Positions 34,330 to 47,200 of a stretch of 64,000 bases of DNA are shown here, one piece after another. Source of the DNA: Aphelenchoides besseyi (lineage: Eukaryota; Nematoda; Chromadorea; Rhabditida; Aphelenchoididae). The position numbers were made by a program, and so were the translations under genes. The notes beneath the pieces are model-generated. The model had not been told where the DNA came from, searched no databases, and saw only the letters and a program-made list of their open reading frames with translations. The stretch's first letter is position 1, and each line of letters opens with the position of its first letter. The DNA is taken from positions 1,550,001 through 1,614,000 of the forward strand of contig JAMPIQ010000001.1 in assembly GCA_024699855.1 (NCBI GenBank), in the 5' to 3' direction.

Positions 34330-34536
34330 ACACTTACAATATGGCAATCACCAACCACACGACGCTTCGGAGATGGCCGCCCCCGAACTAGATGGGAGGA
34401 CGAGATACGAAAATACCTTGGGCGCCCCCGCGTAACCGATGCAACTACATGGTCAGCAACTGCAAACAATAAACACCGATGGCGACAACTCGGCAATACT
34501 TTCGAACTACCACGACCAGCCCGACGACGAACATGA
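34330..34536 (+). mobile_element. LINE retrotransposon, C-terminal fragment
   Basis: Frame reading RRFGDGRPRTRWEDEIRKYL, then TTWSATANNKHRWRQLGNTF and a basic end before TGA. The GRPRxRWxDxIRK...W...A.....WR.LG pattern is the conserved C-terminal end of non-LTR retrotransposon polyproteins (RTE/R1-type). No reverse transcriptase motifs lie upstream, so this is a 5'-truncated copy. Confidence 0.65.
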
Positions 34537-35276
34537 CGTTGACAACCACCAACGCAAAATCTCTCTTCCATTTGGCTGCGAGATTGGAATAAAAATTGAA
34601 ATTGAATTCCAACGTAAAATGGTTACAAAGAAGGAAGAATTGCTAAAGCTATTATCCAGTTATCTCTGTTGTTCGAGAAAAGATGAATCAAATAAATAAT
34701 TTATGATCTCTTTTTCGTTCAATTTAATTTTAGTGATTGGTAGGCTAAATGACATGATTCGGCGAGTGGTGAGGATTTGATCCATTAAATAAAACTTATT
34801 CAAAATCTAAGTCACGAGCTTCGGAACTTTCATTGAGCCAACTACTCTTCGGTTTCTTCGTATCTCAAGCATCGAAACAGACTACGACTTCGACATTCAT
34901 TTGTGAGTTCTGTGTTGACCAGACTCCCAATTTGAAGTTGATGAACCGGTTGAGAACCGGCTCAAAATAATCGATCTAACAAAATTAAAGGAATATGTCA
35001 ATAGAACTGATTTAGTCATTTGATTGGTTGAAATCAGTACATTCAGATTCTATTCGTTGTAAACACTTCAAACAAAAATGAAGACGACGACGTTGAGTGA
35101 AGTAATCACTCGTTTGATTGAACTGCTCTTCCCCATAAGTGACCGATCAAGAAGTGCATCAATGTGGATACTTTTCTTTTTGACCCTCAATGTTTCTCAA
35201 GAGCTTCAACATAAGCCTACAGTAGACATTGAATTTGTGCACATGCAGCAGAATTCAACGTTTATTTGTGCACAGA
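34537..35276. other. Interval with no supported gene
   Basis: Short frames only (34439-34699 and 35078-35314 are open but lack motifs). Probably intergenic or degraded mobile sequence. Confidence 0.45.
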
Positions 35277-38200
35277 TTACAATTCCAAATCGAGAATTAT
35301 GGTTTTGTTTTTAGTTAAAGTCACTCGTTTAACGTCTACAAACAACTTCTTTCTGAAGACGCCAACTCGATCGATCACACGTTTGTCCAACGAGTTGGTC
35401 ACGAACAGAACTTCGTTTCCGGTCTTCAGCAACGATTGGACAATGGACATTTGCTCGATCTGCAACTGGTTGATTGTAACAATCTGAATAGTCAAGTAAC
35501 CTCTGATTTCGAATGATCATAAGCGTAGAAGATCGATTGCTGAGCTGGTTTCATTCGATCGATGTATTCGTCTAAAGTCGTTCGGTTCTTCAAGTTGCTC
35601 TCGAACCAAAACATGTGAGCGAGACCTTCGGCTGCCAACGGATGGTCCACAGCATTGACTGTTTCATTGGCGACCAGTTCTTTGAAGTAGCCATCCAAAG
35701 TTGTTCTGTTCATCTTTGCCACCAACTCCATCGATTCTCTTGTCAATTTGGCATTGTTTTCAACGCCAAAAAAATAGCCGTATGCTTCTTTTCCTAAAAA
35801 ATGAAGTATACGCCGCTTCAAGGATATTCATACCAACTAAAATGATCAAGGCTCCAATAGCAAGAAAGCTCAAAATTTTTATACTATGAAATGTTAGAAG
35901 AGTTCACTTACATTACAAATGTGAGAGCCCAATCTACAAATTTGTCTATGCTAGAATGCGGATTTCCACACTTCGAACAATTCTCTCCAACTTCAAAATA
36001 TTCGCGCAAGTGCGGTTTAATAGGCCAATGATCGTCCTTTCTTTCTGTTACGAACCCATGAATCAGTGTCCTTATATCTTCTTCCAACGGTTGATGCAGA
36101 CGTCTGAAAAGTTGCTTAGTTTATTTGGCTATTGGTCCTTACGAAATCTCCGAAGGGTGCACAGTCTTCGTTGGTTCCGTGGAGATGGGTTCGATCTTGT
36201 ATTTGGTGCCACCATTACTCGAAATCTTCTCCATCACTTTGTAAAGTCCTTCACTGAAACTTCATGGATACTGGGCCTATCAGGATGTCCACTACCTGTC
36301 ACCCCGTTGATTGACTTCTTCACCGACAAAAAACTCGGTTTCCAACAAACCTTGCAACTCACAAACAAGCCCATCCAACGGCTCTTTGCCTAAGTTTCGG
36401 AGTCAGTTATCACGACCAACGAAACATACTTTCATGGATGAGATGACAAGCAGAATCTTGAAAGTTTCCGTTTCTAAGCACATTGGCGTACCTTCTTTCT
36501 GACTCGTGGAGTTCTTCCGATTCTACTAACGGTTCGCTTAGAGGAAATTATTGTCAAGTTCTCCACAAATTATTCAAAGTCATTGACTTGATTGCTTTAA
36601 AATGAACCCCAACCTCCTTTAAACTCACTTTTCTGTCAATCCTACTTTTGAGCAACTCCACATTTTCGCGGGAAGTATGAGGACGGACGAAACTCTGCGC
36701 TGCGACAAACTTCAAGACGCTTAGTCGGCAAAATGCCAAAAGCTTTATCCGCGAACAGAGTGACCAGAACAAACGCACTGACCATCCGAATGGCATTAAA
36801 AGCGCCGGACTGAAGGGCATTTCCCAGCTGGTCAGTTGACGTTTGCTGTTCTTTTGAAAGCAAAAACTGTCAAATACAGTAATAAACGTTGCATTAAGTG
36901 AATTCAATGCTGCAATAGATATTCTACAGGGTGGTTAAAAATGAACTCCCACTTTTTTTCCCGAAAAAAAAATTTTTGAAATGAAAAATCGGTCTGTTTT
37001 CATTTCGAGATCACAATTTATTAACAGTAATGAGTTCATCGGATTTCCACTTGTCCCCCTTGTCGATCCAGGCAGGTTTGAAGTCGCCAATGATAGTTGG
37101 CCATGACTCGTTCGCGCATTGGTCGATCTTGTCTTAATTGGTCGGCGACTTCAACAATTGCCGTCCTCAACTCGTCGAGCGTTCTGGGACGCTGATCCGT
37201 GTTGAATATTCGGCCTTTCATGTAACCCCAAAGCCAGAAATCACATGGTGTGAGATCTGGAGATCGAGGTGGCCAAGCCGCGGGTGATGGATGGACACGG
37301 GTTCCTCTTCCAATCCACCGCCCCGGGAATTCACGATCGAGCAAAGTCAGAACGTTGTTCCCAATATGACACGGGGCGCCATCTTGTTGGAACAAGATGT
37401 TGTGGAAATTGGGCCAACCCCTAAGGGTTGGCAGGATATCGTTAACCAGGGTTTGTTCCAACCACTGGGAGTTGATTCCCCGTTGACCGGCTGATGGTTC
37501 CCAAAAAATTGGGCCAATCACGCCTTCAATGCCAACGCCCATCCACACCGTCACTTTCGGGGAGGGAAAACGACAGGTATCGAACCAATGCGGGTTGGAA
37601 TCTGCCCACATGATCCAATCGTGCCGATTCACACCCCCATCCAAATGAAAGTGGGCTTCATCGGTGAATAACAAGTTATTCAACCGATCCGGATCAGCCG
37701 CCAGACGCATCAACTCGTCTCGGGCAAAATTCATTCGCGTGGCGGGATCTGGAGCGTCGAGAGCGTGTGCCATCTGAAGATGGTAGGGACGCATCTTCAG
37801 GTCTTCTTTGAGGATAAGCTGGAGTGTGCTTCGTGGCATCTGAGTGGTTGGCTCGTCTTCTCCATCACCACTGGGTCCAATAACGAACGGATTGCGCCTC
37901 GTTGAAAGATGAGGGTTGGCCGCGAACGCTTCTCGAACAACTTCAATTGCTTCTGCGTTTCGAACACGCCTAAAGGGCAATGAAAAAAAAGCAAAACTCG
38001 AACTCACTTGGACTTGTGCATACCGCGCTCGCCGTGCACTGAACCAGTGGCGTAGAAGTTTTCCACCCATTTTTGGATGGTTTTGCGATCGGGGTTACGA
38101 GCATCACCATCTCCGGCATCACGACGAATTCGTTTGACAAACTTGACGTAACAGTACGCCTCCTCAATGAATACACCAACAAACTTCGCTTTTTCTTGAG

Positions 38201-38533
38201 CACTGTAGCCCATAACGATTTAACAAAACTAACCGATTTTTCCAATTTTTCATTTCAAAAATTTTTTTTTCGGGAAAAAAGTGGGAGTTCATTTTTAACC
38301 ACCCTGTAGAATATACACTTTTATTAACTTTCAGTGGAGAAGTGTACATGGCTTCAGAAGCCATACTGTCAGAAATCGCGGACCATTTCAATTCAAGAGC
38401 CGTTGATCCCGAAGCTTCGACTTGCTCCAACGATCGTTTCAGTGCGGCAACACTTTCATTCGCCTTCACACTCTGTAACGTCAAAACTCTTCAAGCAGAA
38501 GTGCCTACAAGAACCTACGTAATCACGGTTCAT
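35277..38533 (-). CDS. Two-helix membrane protein with HSP90-like C-terminal segment
   Basis: About ten exons join in frame: MNRDY | SVKANESVAALKRSLEQVEA...SPLK | (intron holding a transposon) FLLSKEQQTSTDQLG, first membrane helix MVSAFVLVTLFADKAFGIL, ESEELHESERRYANVLRNG, EGLYKVMEKISSNGG, WPIKPHLREYFEVGENCSKC, second helix IIKILSFLAIGALIILVG, GKEAYGYFFGVENN, and a terminal region resembling HSP90: YFKELVANE, AHMFWFESN, TTLDEYIDRMKPAQQSIFYA, KTGNEVLFVTNSLD, FRKKLFVDVKR. The HSP90 part matches the M-to-C junction (LLRFxSS...SLxEYVxRMKxxQxxIYY...GxEVLxxxxxxDE). No HSP90 ATPase domain is present. Function unknown; likely intracellular-membrane protein. Confidence 0.6.
36927..38306 (-). mobile_element. 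Tc1/mariner-superfamily transposon, apparently intact
   Basis: Terminal inverted repeats of about 65 bp beginning CAGGGTGGTTAAAAATGAAC at both ends, differing by single-base runs and a short insertion. Flanked by TA on both sides (36925-36926 and 38307-38308); the flanks ATTC|TA|GAAT form a small palindrome. Inserted in an intron of the HSP90-like gene, in the same orientation. Confidence 0.92.
37036..38213 (-). CDS. Tc1/mariner-type transposase with one intron
   Basis: Starts MGYSAQEKAKFVGVFIEEAY; N-terminal helix-turn-helix (DRKTIQKWVENFYATGSVHG), then across a roughly 38-nt intron KRVRNAEAIEVVREAF and the catalytic domain: first Asp in LLFTDEAHF, second in LFQQDGAPCH, third in WPPRSPDLTPCDFWLWGYMK. 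By my count 46 residues separate the second and third Asp, a DDD rather than DDE ending. The FPGRWIGRG...WPPRSPDLTP block is typical of the invertebrate SETMAR-like group usually near DD41D. No stops or frameshifts, so possibly active. Confidence 0.9.
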
Positions 38534-38816
38534 TGTCCTTCGCAAGAATGTGCTGTCAAGAACATGAGATTCGCCAGTAACCTTCGCAAACACGGTACTC
38601 GATGTTTGTGAGTTTTCTGCGGCTGTTTGTTCGATTGGTGTTGATTGTTATTAGTCAGATGTAGTGAGTTATTTAAACAACGTGCATTTTCATTATAATC
38701 TAACTGATTAAATTGAGACGAATCTGTGATGAATTGTTTATTAAACAACAAGAACCGCATTAAATTTGGTTCACACATTAAAAAGTTATAAGTCGTTTAA
38801 ATGTTCGAATTTGTGC

Positions 38817-41800
38817 TTAAAAGCGACGTCTATTCTGGAACCGCTCGTTGGCCGGTGCAGCATAACGTCCACCTCTGCTCGATGGAGGTACAGGCGGTGG
38901 TCGACCGTAGAGTCCAGACTGATTGTTCCCGTACAACGCCAATTGTTGGAAGCTTGGCATCGATGGCGGCTGACCATAAATTCCCGATCGATTATTCCCA
39001 TACACCGACCATTGTTGAGAATTCGGTGGCGGTGGAGCTTGCGCATAGTAATTGGACTGTGGACGCGATCCGTATCCCGAATACGCTTGATTTTGACGAT
39101 CATAAGGCGCATTACGTTGACGAGAATTGTACTGTTGATTCGAAAACTCGTGTCGCAGCATTCGATGTCCAGCGCCGTCCAAGCTTGCATTCGGTCGATC
39201 ACGAGTGAAGCCGGTGTTTGGCCTGTAAGGGCCATTTCTTCGTTCGTCCCATTCGGTTGGACGTAATGTACGTTCAGGAGTAGTAGCTCCACTCAAACGA
39301 CAAGCATCAAAAATGTGAGATTGTGTAAATTCGAGCTCTTTGTAAGCGACCATAATGCAATTGTTATTCTAAACGCAATTCATATGTGTTGCTATAACTT
39401 TGTCTCACTCACCTCAATGTCCATGAACTTTTCGGAGCCGGGAAACAGAGTCCGATAGCGGGTACCCGGTTTAATAGCCGTTGAATCGTAGCAAACTAAA
39501 CCGGACATTCCATTCGCCAACGACGGATCGATGTTCACCCATTCGATATGTTGATTAGAGTTTCCATTAGATTCATCGTAATCTTAATCATCAATTCACT
39601 TCGTTAGATAACCAAAATACAAACCTTGTTTTCCTTTTTCGTAGACTTCCATCAAGAAATCGAAAACCGGATGTCGCCGACCAACGAACAGTCGATCAGG
39701 TCCAACAATGTTTCGAGCCTTTTCATCTTCAGTTAACGTATGATAGACCTAAATTGTGGATTCGAATGCTGAATCGTTGGAAACGTACCGATTTAAGTGT
39801 TTCCAACAACAACTTTTCATCAACAAACGGCAACAATGCAACTCCTTGCCACGCGAATTTCTTGCCATTCAAATCGATTTTGAAATCCGTAGGATAGAAA
39901 TCGAAAATCGGCGATTCACTTGAAGTCATCAAATTGCGCCATCCAGCCGGAATGTGATCGCTAAATAGAATGAGTACTCGATTCTTTGGCTTACTTTAAC
40001 TCACCGACTGGCAGCCGGAAAAACACCCATGAGTTGTTCCAACGGATTGAATGGTTTTGTTGGCTTCGTAAAGTCCGCATTGAATTGAGAAATGGTGTCA
40101 AAGTCGGAAGCAAATGGTGCATAGTGATATGGATAATACCAATCCCAACTGACACAGCCCTAAAAACTGATCTCAACGTTTGCCATTTCTCTTCGACTTT
40201 ACCTGATAGTAATATTTCAGAACCCAACAAAGTCCTTCAGTGTAAGCCCAAGCAACTTTGCGACGAAACTCGACATCCGTTTCACTAACACCGAATTTCT
40301 GGCGATAATAACGATCCTTCCAACCATCTTCCCACAAACGAATCGAATCCTCGGGTTCGCTGTCTTCGTTATCATCGGTTTTGTTGTCTTCTGGTTTTGT
40401 ATCTCGTGTGACTTCGTGCCACGATTCCACACTACCGGTTGCCGCCTTAAACAACTAAAAAGTAAAAAAGAATTAGTCAACGATTTAAACACAACACGCC
40501 ACAAATAACAGTTTCGAATATCCATTGCTCCATGCAGTCGAATTTCGTTGGGTTTTAGTGTTTAACGAGTTTGTTCTAATAACCCACGTATAGCTAAAAA
40601 CCGACACCAGCAAAAACCCTCCACCAAGCTCAAAAACACACACACCGTAGGGTAAATTCGTAAAACAGAAAGATGGATAGTTAGCACAATCAAATCCAAA
40701 TTTAACAACAATCAACGCACCTTTGTCTTTGGAGCGTCGTCATCTTTTTCATTCGAAGTACGTTTCTTTCCGGCCGGTTGAAACAATGAGTCCAACAACT
40801 TCATTCCTTCACGCCTTTGATCCGCCATTTGCCGTCGAGCTTCTTCGCCACTCACGTATTCCGGCTTTCCAGTTTGCGGTGCATGTGGTGCAATGATCGA
40901 TGAAGATTGCGGCAAGAAAGAGGGTTTTTGAGTTTTGTTTTCTTGTAACCTCCGACGCTTCTGATTTGCTTTGAAACGAAGTTCACGTTCTTGACGATTG
41001 CGAAAGATCTCGTCTTCGACTTTTCCCAGCTCCTTCATAATCAATTCAACACGATCGGTATACACGTTTCCATTCTCGGTCAACCATCTGAAATGTACCT
41101 ATCAGTTAACACAATGAGAAGAGCTTACCCTCTGGTACTATAAACAACATCTTTGTAAATACGAATAAGACGATCGATCGCATTTTCACGAATCTCCAAT
41201 GATGGCAAGTGCGGAAGAAAATCGTTACCAACGAAAAAGCACATGAACACCCAATCGTCGATAGCACGCTCCAAATCGTATTGGAATGGAAGATTGGGCA
41301 TTTGCAGATCGCGTTCCAAATATTCACGCAAAATCGGTAAACGAATAAAAATGAAATTCGTGTGTTTGGCTGCCGGCTCTTCACGATCCGGATTATTGTC
41401 CCGATCAAGCAGTCCCTTGCAATCTTTTAGCTCGTGGCCAAACTGAGCACACAATTCGCAGGGTTTTGGCTGATTCGGAACAAATTCTTCACGCAAAATA
41501 TTGAAATTAACTTCATGTGTTGCCAAACCAAGCCTGCAAACGAACACTGATATATGTATAAGCTTCATGAACTCACATTATAAGATCGGCATCCGCACCG
41601 CACAAACAATGAACAGTGTTCGGATCGTGTGATGGTGATGCGCGTTGTCGACGAATAAAATTCATGATCTTGTGTTCACCTTCACCCGGCGCGTTAGCAT
41701 CAGACAAAATAACCTAAACATTATATCTTGAGAAGCAATTCATAGTCCTATTCGAACCTCCAAATTCTGCCAAGCATGATCGTTAGTAATACGAAGATGA

Positions 41801-42465
41801 ACGTAGTAGCGCAACGCGACAGCTAAACGAGCCATGAACGGCGTACCAGGAGTAATACAGTTTGAATCAAAATGTTCTTCTTTTGCTTTTTGTGGTGGCA
41901 ATGGAATTCCTTCACTTTCGAGTCGATTTCGAATACTCAAAATTTCTTCCTGCTTTTCCGCTGCTTCTTTCGACGCGCGAAATCGACGACTTCGTTGCTG
42001 ATTCATCTGTAACATTAAAGTTTTCTAATATACTTGGTTACTTTCAATCACCTTAGCTCGTGGAGCAACTCCATCGATGGCCATGTACAGGAGACGGCGT
42101 GGTCGAACGATGGCAAAAAGACGATCAATGTACTCGAAAATGAGAACCTAAGAAACCCGATTGTCTCCAAAAACAATGTTATTTCACTTACAAACATCTC
42201 CTCCTCGTTTTTAGGTGCCGGACGATCCTCTGGATGAGTGCACGGATGGATAATGCCGTTCATGTCCAAATACAAGTTGTCAAACTCCTGAAATCCAATT
42301 CAATAGACTCTTCACCATTAGATTGTTCACCTGATAGTTTGGATTCGGTTGTGTCGCATCCACTGGAACTTCGGTGCCGTCCAATTGTTTTCGCTCTTCG
42401 ACCGCATTCACAACGATAGTCGGATATTTTCTCGATAACCAACGGAAAAATGCGGGAACTCCCAT
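38817..42465 (-). CDS. xrn-2: 5'-3' exoribonuclease XRN2
   Basis: Starts [20 protein letters not shown], followed by [53 protein letters not shown], the zinc knuckle [69 protein letters not shown]-type block [20 protein letters not shown], and a Gly/Arg/Tyr-rich tail. This is the nuclear Rat1/XRN2 form (zinc knuckle present), which degrades RNA after poly(A) cleavage for Pol II termination, and in nematodes also turns over microRNAs. Split by many short introns. BDP1 lies about 320 nt upstream on the same strand. Confidence 0.95.
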
Positions 42466-42785
42466 TTTGTTGGGATAAACTGAAAGATAAAACAGAAATC
42501 AAATGAACAAAACATTCGCGCGTCAAACACGATAAAACATCTTAGCCATATACTCGACTGTTCACAACCGACTATCGCGCCCAACTGAAAGCAAAAGACA
42601 AGAATGAGCGCGCCGAACTGACCAGCGATTTCACGATGAACATAAAAGTAAGGGGAGTCGAACTCGTTTACGCGATTTGCTATTGAAATTGAAGTCACCT
42701 AAAGGGGGAAACAATAAAAAGTTTATTCAATTTAACAACAACATTAACAACAAAAAAAGTATAACAAGCGGGGAGTAGGAGAGAC

Positions 42786-43825
42786 TTATTGATCTTCAGG
42801 CAAAATGATCTTACACCAAGTAGAACCGGAGGATTCGGTCACAACCGAAACATTGTCGCCATCATCCGATTCGTTGTCGTCCGAATTGGATCTTCGCGGC
42901 TTTCGGATTTTGCGATTTGTTCGCTTTTCGATTTGTTCTCTGCGTTGATCTTCGACTTTGTCCATTATGCCTTTGGCAACATCGTGAAGCTCTTTGTGTA
43001 AACGGGATGGGGATTTCAATGTCTGAAAACTTTCAATCGTAAGCAAACAAACGATTCATGAGTTCACCTCGTTTATCCTAATCAAATTGACTCGTTCTTC
43101 CTTCTTGTACTTGCGTTTTAACTCGGCTCGAGACCTTGATTGTATGAACTCGTGCATCAAACTAAAGTCCGGACCGGTTGCGCTGAGGACCTCTGGAAAA
43201 GGAATTCGATGACACCACCACACTGTCGAACTCACTGTAAAAGAGATCGGTTTCCAATTCGCTCCAACCAACAGAGCGAATCACGGGACGTTTGCGAAAA
43301 CTTGCGGCATTCAATTTTTTGGGTACGAGATCCTAGAAGCAGAAATAGAGAATAAGTTTCGAGCAACCTACATCGTTAACAGTTTCCCACAACTGTTCTT
43401 CCGGTTTATCCGCAATAACCAACGATTCGGCATCGATGACCATTTCGCCTTTGTCGTTCAATTTAACACGTGGAGCCGAGATCACCGGCTTTTGCGGACT
43501 TTGAGCGCGTGACTGCGAAGGATTGTCGTTGGCCATTTTTTCCAGAAGTTCCTGTCGTTTTGCGTCCCATTTCTTTTGCAACTCGTTTTGTGTATGCGGC
43601 TTCCAGTTACTCAAATCGCTCATCCTGAATGTTTTCGTATCCAACTTCTTCTCTTCGATCTTGATTTTGCGTTTCCGTGAAGCGGATGAGCATATTGATT
43701 CGGTATCCGAGAAGTTGGAAATCGTCAATGGCCTGAAATTTCAATTCAAATATTAAGCATAAGAATCGAACATACTTCACGGTTTGTAGAGGCAACAGCA
43801 TTGTCGCAGCGGATTCGGATAACAT
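42786..43825 (-). CDS. BDP1: TFIIIB subunit BDP1 (B'')
   Basis: Protein begins MLSESAATMLLPLQTVK, then a basic/Ser-rich region, RMSDLSNWKPHTQNELQKKW, PRVKLNDKGEMVIDAESLVI and the SANT domain: VGWSELETDLFYS, LSATGPDFSLMHEF, SRAELKRKYKKEERVN. These are the extended-SANT hallmarks of BDP1, which locks TBP/BRF on RNA polymerase III promoters. It is much shorter than human BDP1, close to a minimal core. The acidic tail ends IILPEDQ. Introns 40-60 nt. The start follows a GTATGT-donor intron that joins QTVK to PLTISN. Confidence 0.85.
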
Positions 43826-44212
43826 GTCGAAAGGAATATAATGAGGAGAACCGATTGAAGGATTGCAGCAGACTCAACCGGAAAGCAACTTTTGACGCAG
43901 TTCACTTGCCAACTGTTCTTCTACAGTAGTCGAGAAACACCGTGTTGATGAGTTCCAATTCAAGGTGTGATCTGCTCACACACGACATTGTTAACTAGTG
44001 GATTTGGATTCGCACCAACAACTCTCAGGTCCCGATCATTCGTATAAGCTTTCAGTTTTGCTTGTCACCTTCATAACTAGATTCTTTTAACAACGATCAA
44101 CTGATTGAGTTTATTAACGAATACGATAAAATTTAACTGGGATTGTTTGCTAACACTCGGTGCATCTTTTCACAGAATAAAAATTTTAAGAGATAATCGA
44201 AATGCATAGAAA
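43826..44212. other. Intercistronic region between BDP1 and the aminopeptidase
   Basis: About 390 nt with no frame of note. Same-strand neighbours; contains an AATAAA on the opposite strand only. I see no other feature. Confidence 0.4.
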
Positions 44213-47200
44213 TCAATCGGTACCATGAGCAGCGTGCCATGTTTTCAACCACAACTCCAACGGTTTCTCGTTCAAACGTCGCCACTAAACCAAACAGTTT
44301 AAAAGTATTTTGGCGATTGATACCTGAATGTTCAATTTCACGGTGTCAATTGCCGAATCGAATCGTGATCTCGTAGCACCCATATCGAGTCTACCGAAAT
44401 GTCGCATCACCTGAAACTCTTGATTGTCATCAACATTCTTCTACGAGCAAACCTCATCCAAATCAAACTGGGTACTGAAGTTTTCAATTACTAAACAAAA
44501 CTCTTCTTAAAGTTTTATCACTCGTTTACTCACCGTTTTTAAGTAAGCCACCAAGTAGATTGGCTGAATCTCCCAGCGCTTTTTCAATTCGAGCAAAATT
44601 CTGACGACAAAAATGCCAAACCGCAAACGAAGCTGCACGGTTGGTCATCAGATGACCGATAACTCGAGGTAGAATGTTCGGTCTAATGATTTTGTTGTTC
44701 AAACACATGATCAAAAGTCTGCAATCTCGCTTATTACTTCTTGATCATCTATTGCTAATCGAACTTATTGATCAAATCAACGTCCTTTGTTACTGTCAAG
44801 CTCGTTAAAAACATTTGCTTTTCCGATGGACTGTGCGATTTCATGTACAGTTGGAAAACCTAAACAATAATCTTGTTGTCAGTTAAGACAATTTCTCTTT
44901 TACCTGTTCCCAATCTTCAATCAACGGTCATAGCAGTTTGACTCTTCTGTTAGCGTTTACAATTTGAATGCTCACTAATTTAATCTACAGTTTTTACATG
45001 AAATTGTCGTTAACTTTTAGTTTAGAGAGCATCAAACTATAAACGCCAATAGAATTGTTCGAACTACACTATTCAAGCAAGTGACTGAAATGATACCTTC
45101 GACTGTTCCACTCTTAATACCAGCTTCCAGCACCAAAGGCAGCAGGTCAATATGACACGCTGTACGATTTCTCAACCATTCGTGGAATTTCTGTTGAGCC
45201 AATTTTGAACAATCAAGAACATCCAAACGACAGGCGAATGCTAGAATAAAACAAGCAAATAAAAGATAAGTTGATTGATGGCAAAACGATTGCTCACAGT
45301 GAGACTCGAACTCACGGCCTTCAGATTATGAGACTGACGCGCTGCCGACTGCGCTATGCGAGCTTATTTCTCGGAAGCCACTAATACGCTTTAAAGTGTG
45401 AACTTCACTTTTCAGTGACTACTCGTAAAAAGTTCTTGTAACAGAAACGTTTTAGACGAGAAGTTTGTCTAATATAGTTGTGGTTGAACTCACTTAGAAC
45501 TTCAACCTGTAGAATTCGTTCGGCGTGTGTAGTCGGACGATCCCAACTCGTTTGTTCGTATGTTTTCAATATCAAATGTCGTTCGTATTTCTAAATAAAG
45601 TTTTAGTTTTTATCCAAATTCGTAGTACCTCGAGCATTTTCAACAATCCCGCTTCATTCGCCAAAATGTTTTCGATGTGTTTCATACCACTCATAACCAC
45701 AATCCACGGTGTACGGTCAGTTTCTTGGCCATCTAAAATGTTTTCATATGACTATAAGTCATTGCGAATTACCTGCACAATAAGCAATCAAGTCGAAAAC
45801 CACATCGACGGGCAAATAACCGCTTTTTAGATAAGCAAAAGCATCGTTCAAAATAGAAGCTCGATCGATAACTGAGATTGCTTTGGGATTCAAATTGAAT
45901 TGACGTGTGAATTCTGCATAAATCGGACGACTATACAATACACGATAGAATCCTTCCGACTCAGCATTGGCGATTATCCATTTGGACGGTTCTGAGCCGA
46001 TGTCAACGATTTCTAAACGTGTACAAGTTTTTAACAACTGTTTTCGAACACCCACTAGTTTCATTCAACAACCAAACTAATCTTGGAATTGAGACGGTAC
46101 TCGTGCGGAATTGAACTGAAATGAACTTAAAGTTCAATTGGAAGTCAAGTTTCTTACTTGGAATGGGCCACACATCGGTAACATTACGAGACTCTTCCAA
46201 GTAAAGAAATCGTGTCTAAACCAAATTATGTTTATAAAGTAGGTCGAATATGACAGACTTGATTATGCAGAATCATTTTTGTGCCATCTTTGCTCAAAGA
46301 CGCGGTTACCATCGGATATCCGACTTTTGTTGTCCACGCTTTAGCAACTTCTGTAAACTTCAAATTAACAGTCAGTAGTGTGCTCTGAAACTTATATTTT
46401 TATTGGTTCTAAGCATATTTTTAGCTTACGCCTTCAATAACATTCCAAAGATCTTCGCCACGGGCATTTGCATAAGCGTATTTTTTCAAATAAGTTCGTA
46501 ATGCCATTTTAAATCTCTCAGCGCCGGTAAGTCCACGAATCATTTGAAGAACTGCAGCACCCTGAGATCTCACGTCTTAATCAAAAACAAAAGTCAACTC
46601 AACCTTATTGTAACTTATAACATCGAATTGGCTGCTAATTTGCATTGGATCTAGATTGTCAGTATCCGTTGCTAAGACAATTGATTGTGTTTGTTGTCTG
46701 AAATAACCTACAAATTGGATGAGACGACAGAAAACCATCGGCCATGAAGCTGTTGATGGTGTTTTCCACGAAAAAATCGGCCATCTGAATTCAATCTTTT
46801 TGCTTTACTTCAGTATTCCAATACTCACGACGTTCCAATTTGGAAAGAGATTGCTCACGCACAAGAATTCCATATAGTTTGCAAATCCTTCATTTAGCCA
46901 AAGATCATTCCACCACTCCTTAATTGCAATCACTAGTAGACTACTGCGATTTTCAAATTTACCATTGTAACGTAATTGCCAAACCACTAAAAGAGTTGTT
47001 TTCAGAATTTTTTGAGCCAATGACATACCTGATGAGCAACTTCTAAAGAACGAATTTATAATCACATCAAGTTCGTTAACAGCAACAATTGAACTTACCG
47101 TGAGCTACAACTAATGCTGCTTGTTCCAACATTTTTTCTGTTCAAAAAGTCGATTAACAAAATCGTTACCTTCAACAAACTAACCCGTAGATTTGTCGTC

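Noticed and set aside
35495..35520. A 17-nt intron in the HSP90-like gene
   Set aside because: The same GT donor pairs with a later AG (GTTGCAG), giving an ordinary 41-nt intron in frame and a better HSP90 match.
38766..39266. Long plus-strand frame of about 166 codons
   Set aside because: Antisense shadow of the Gly/Arg/Tyr-rich XRN2 tail, whose codon bias keeps the opposite strand open.
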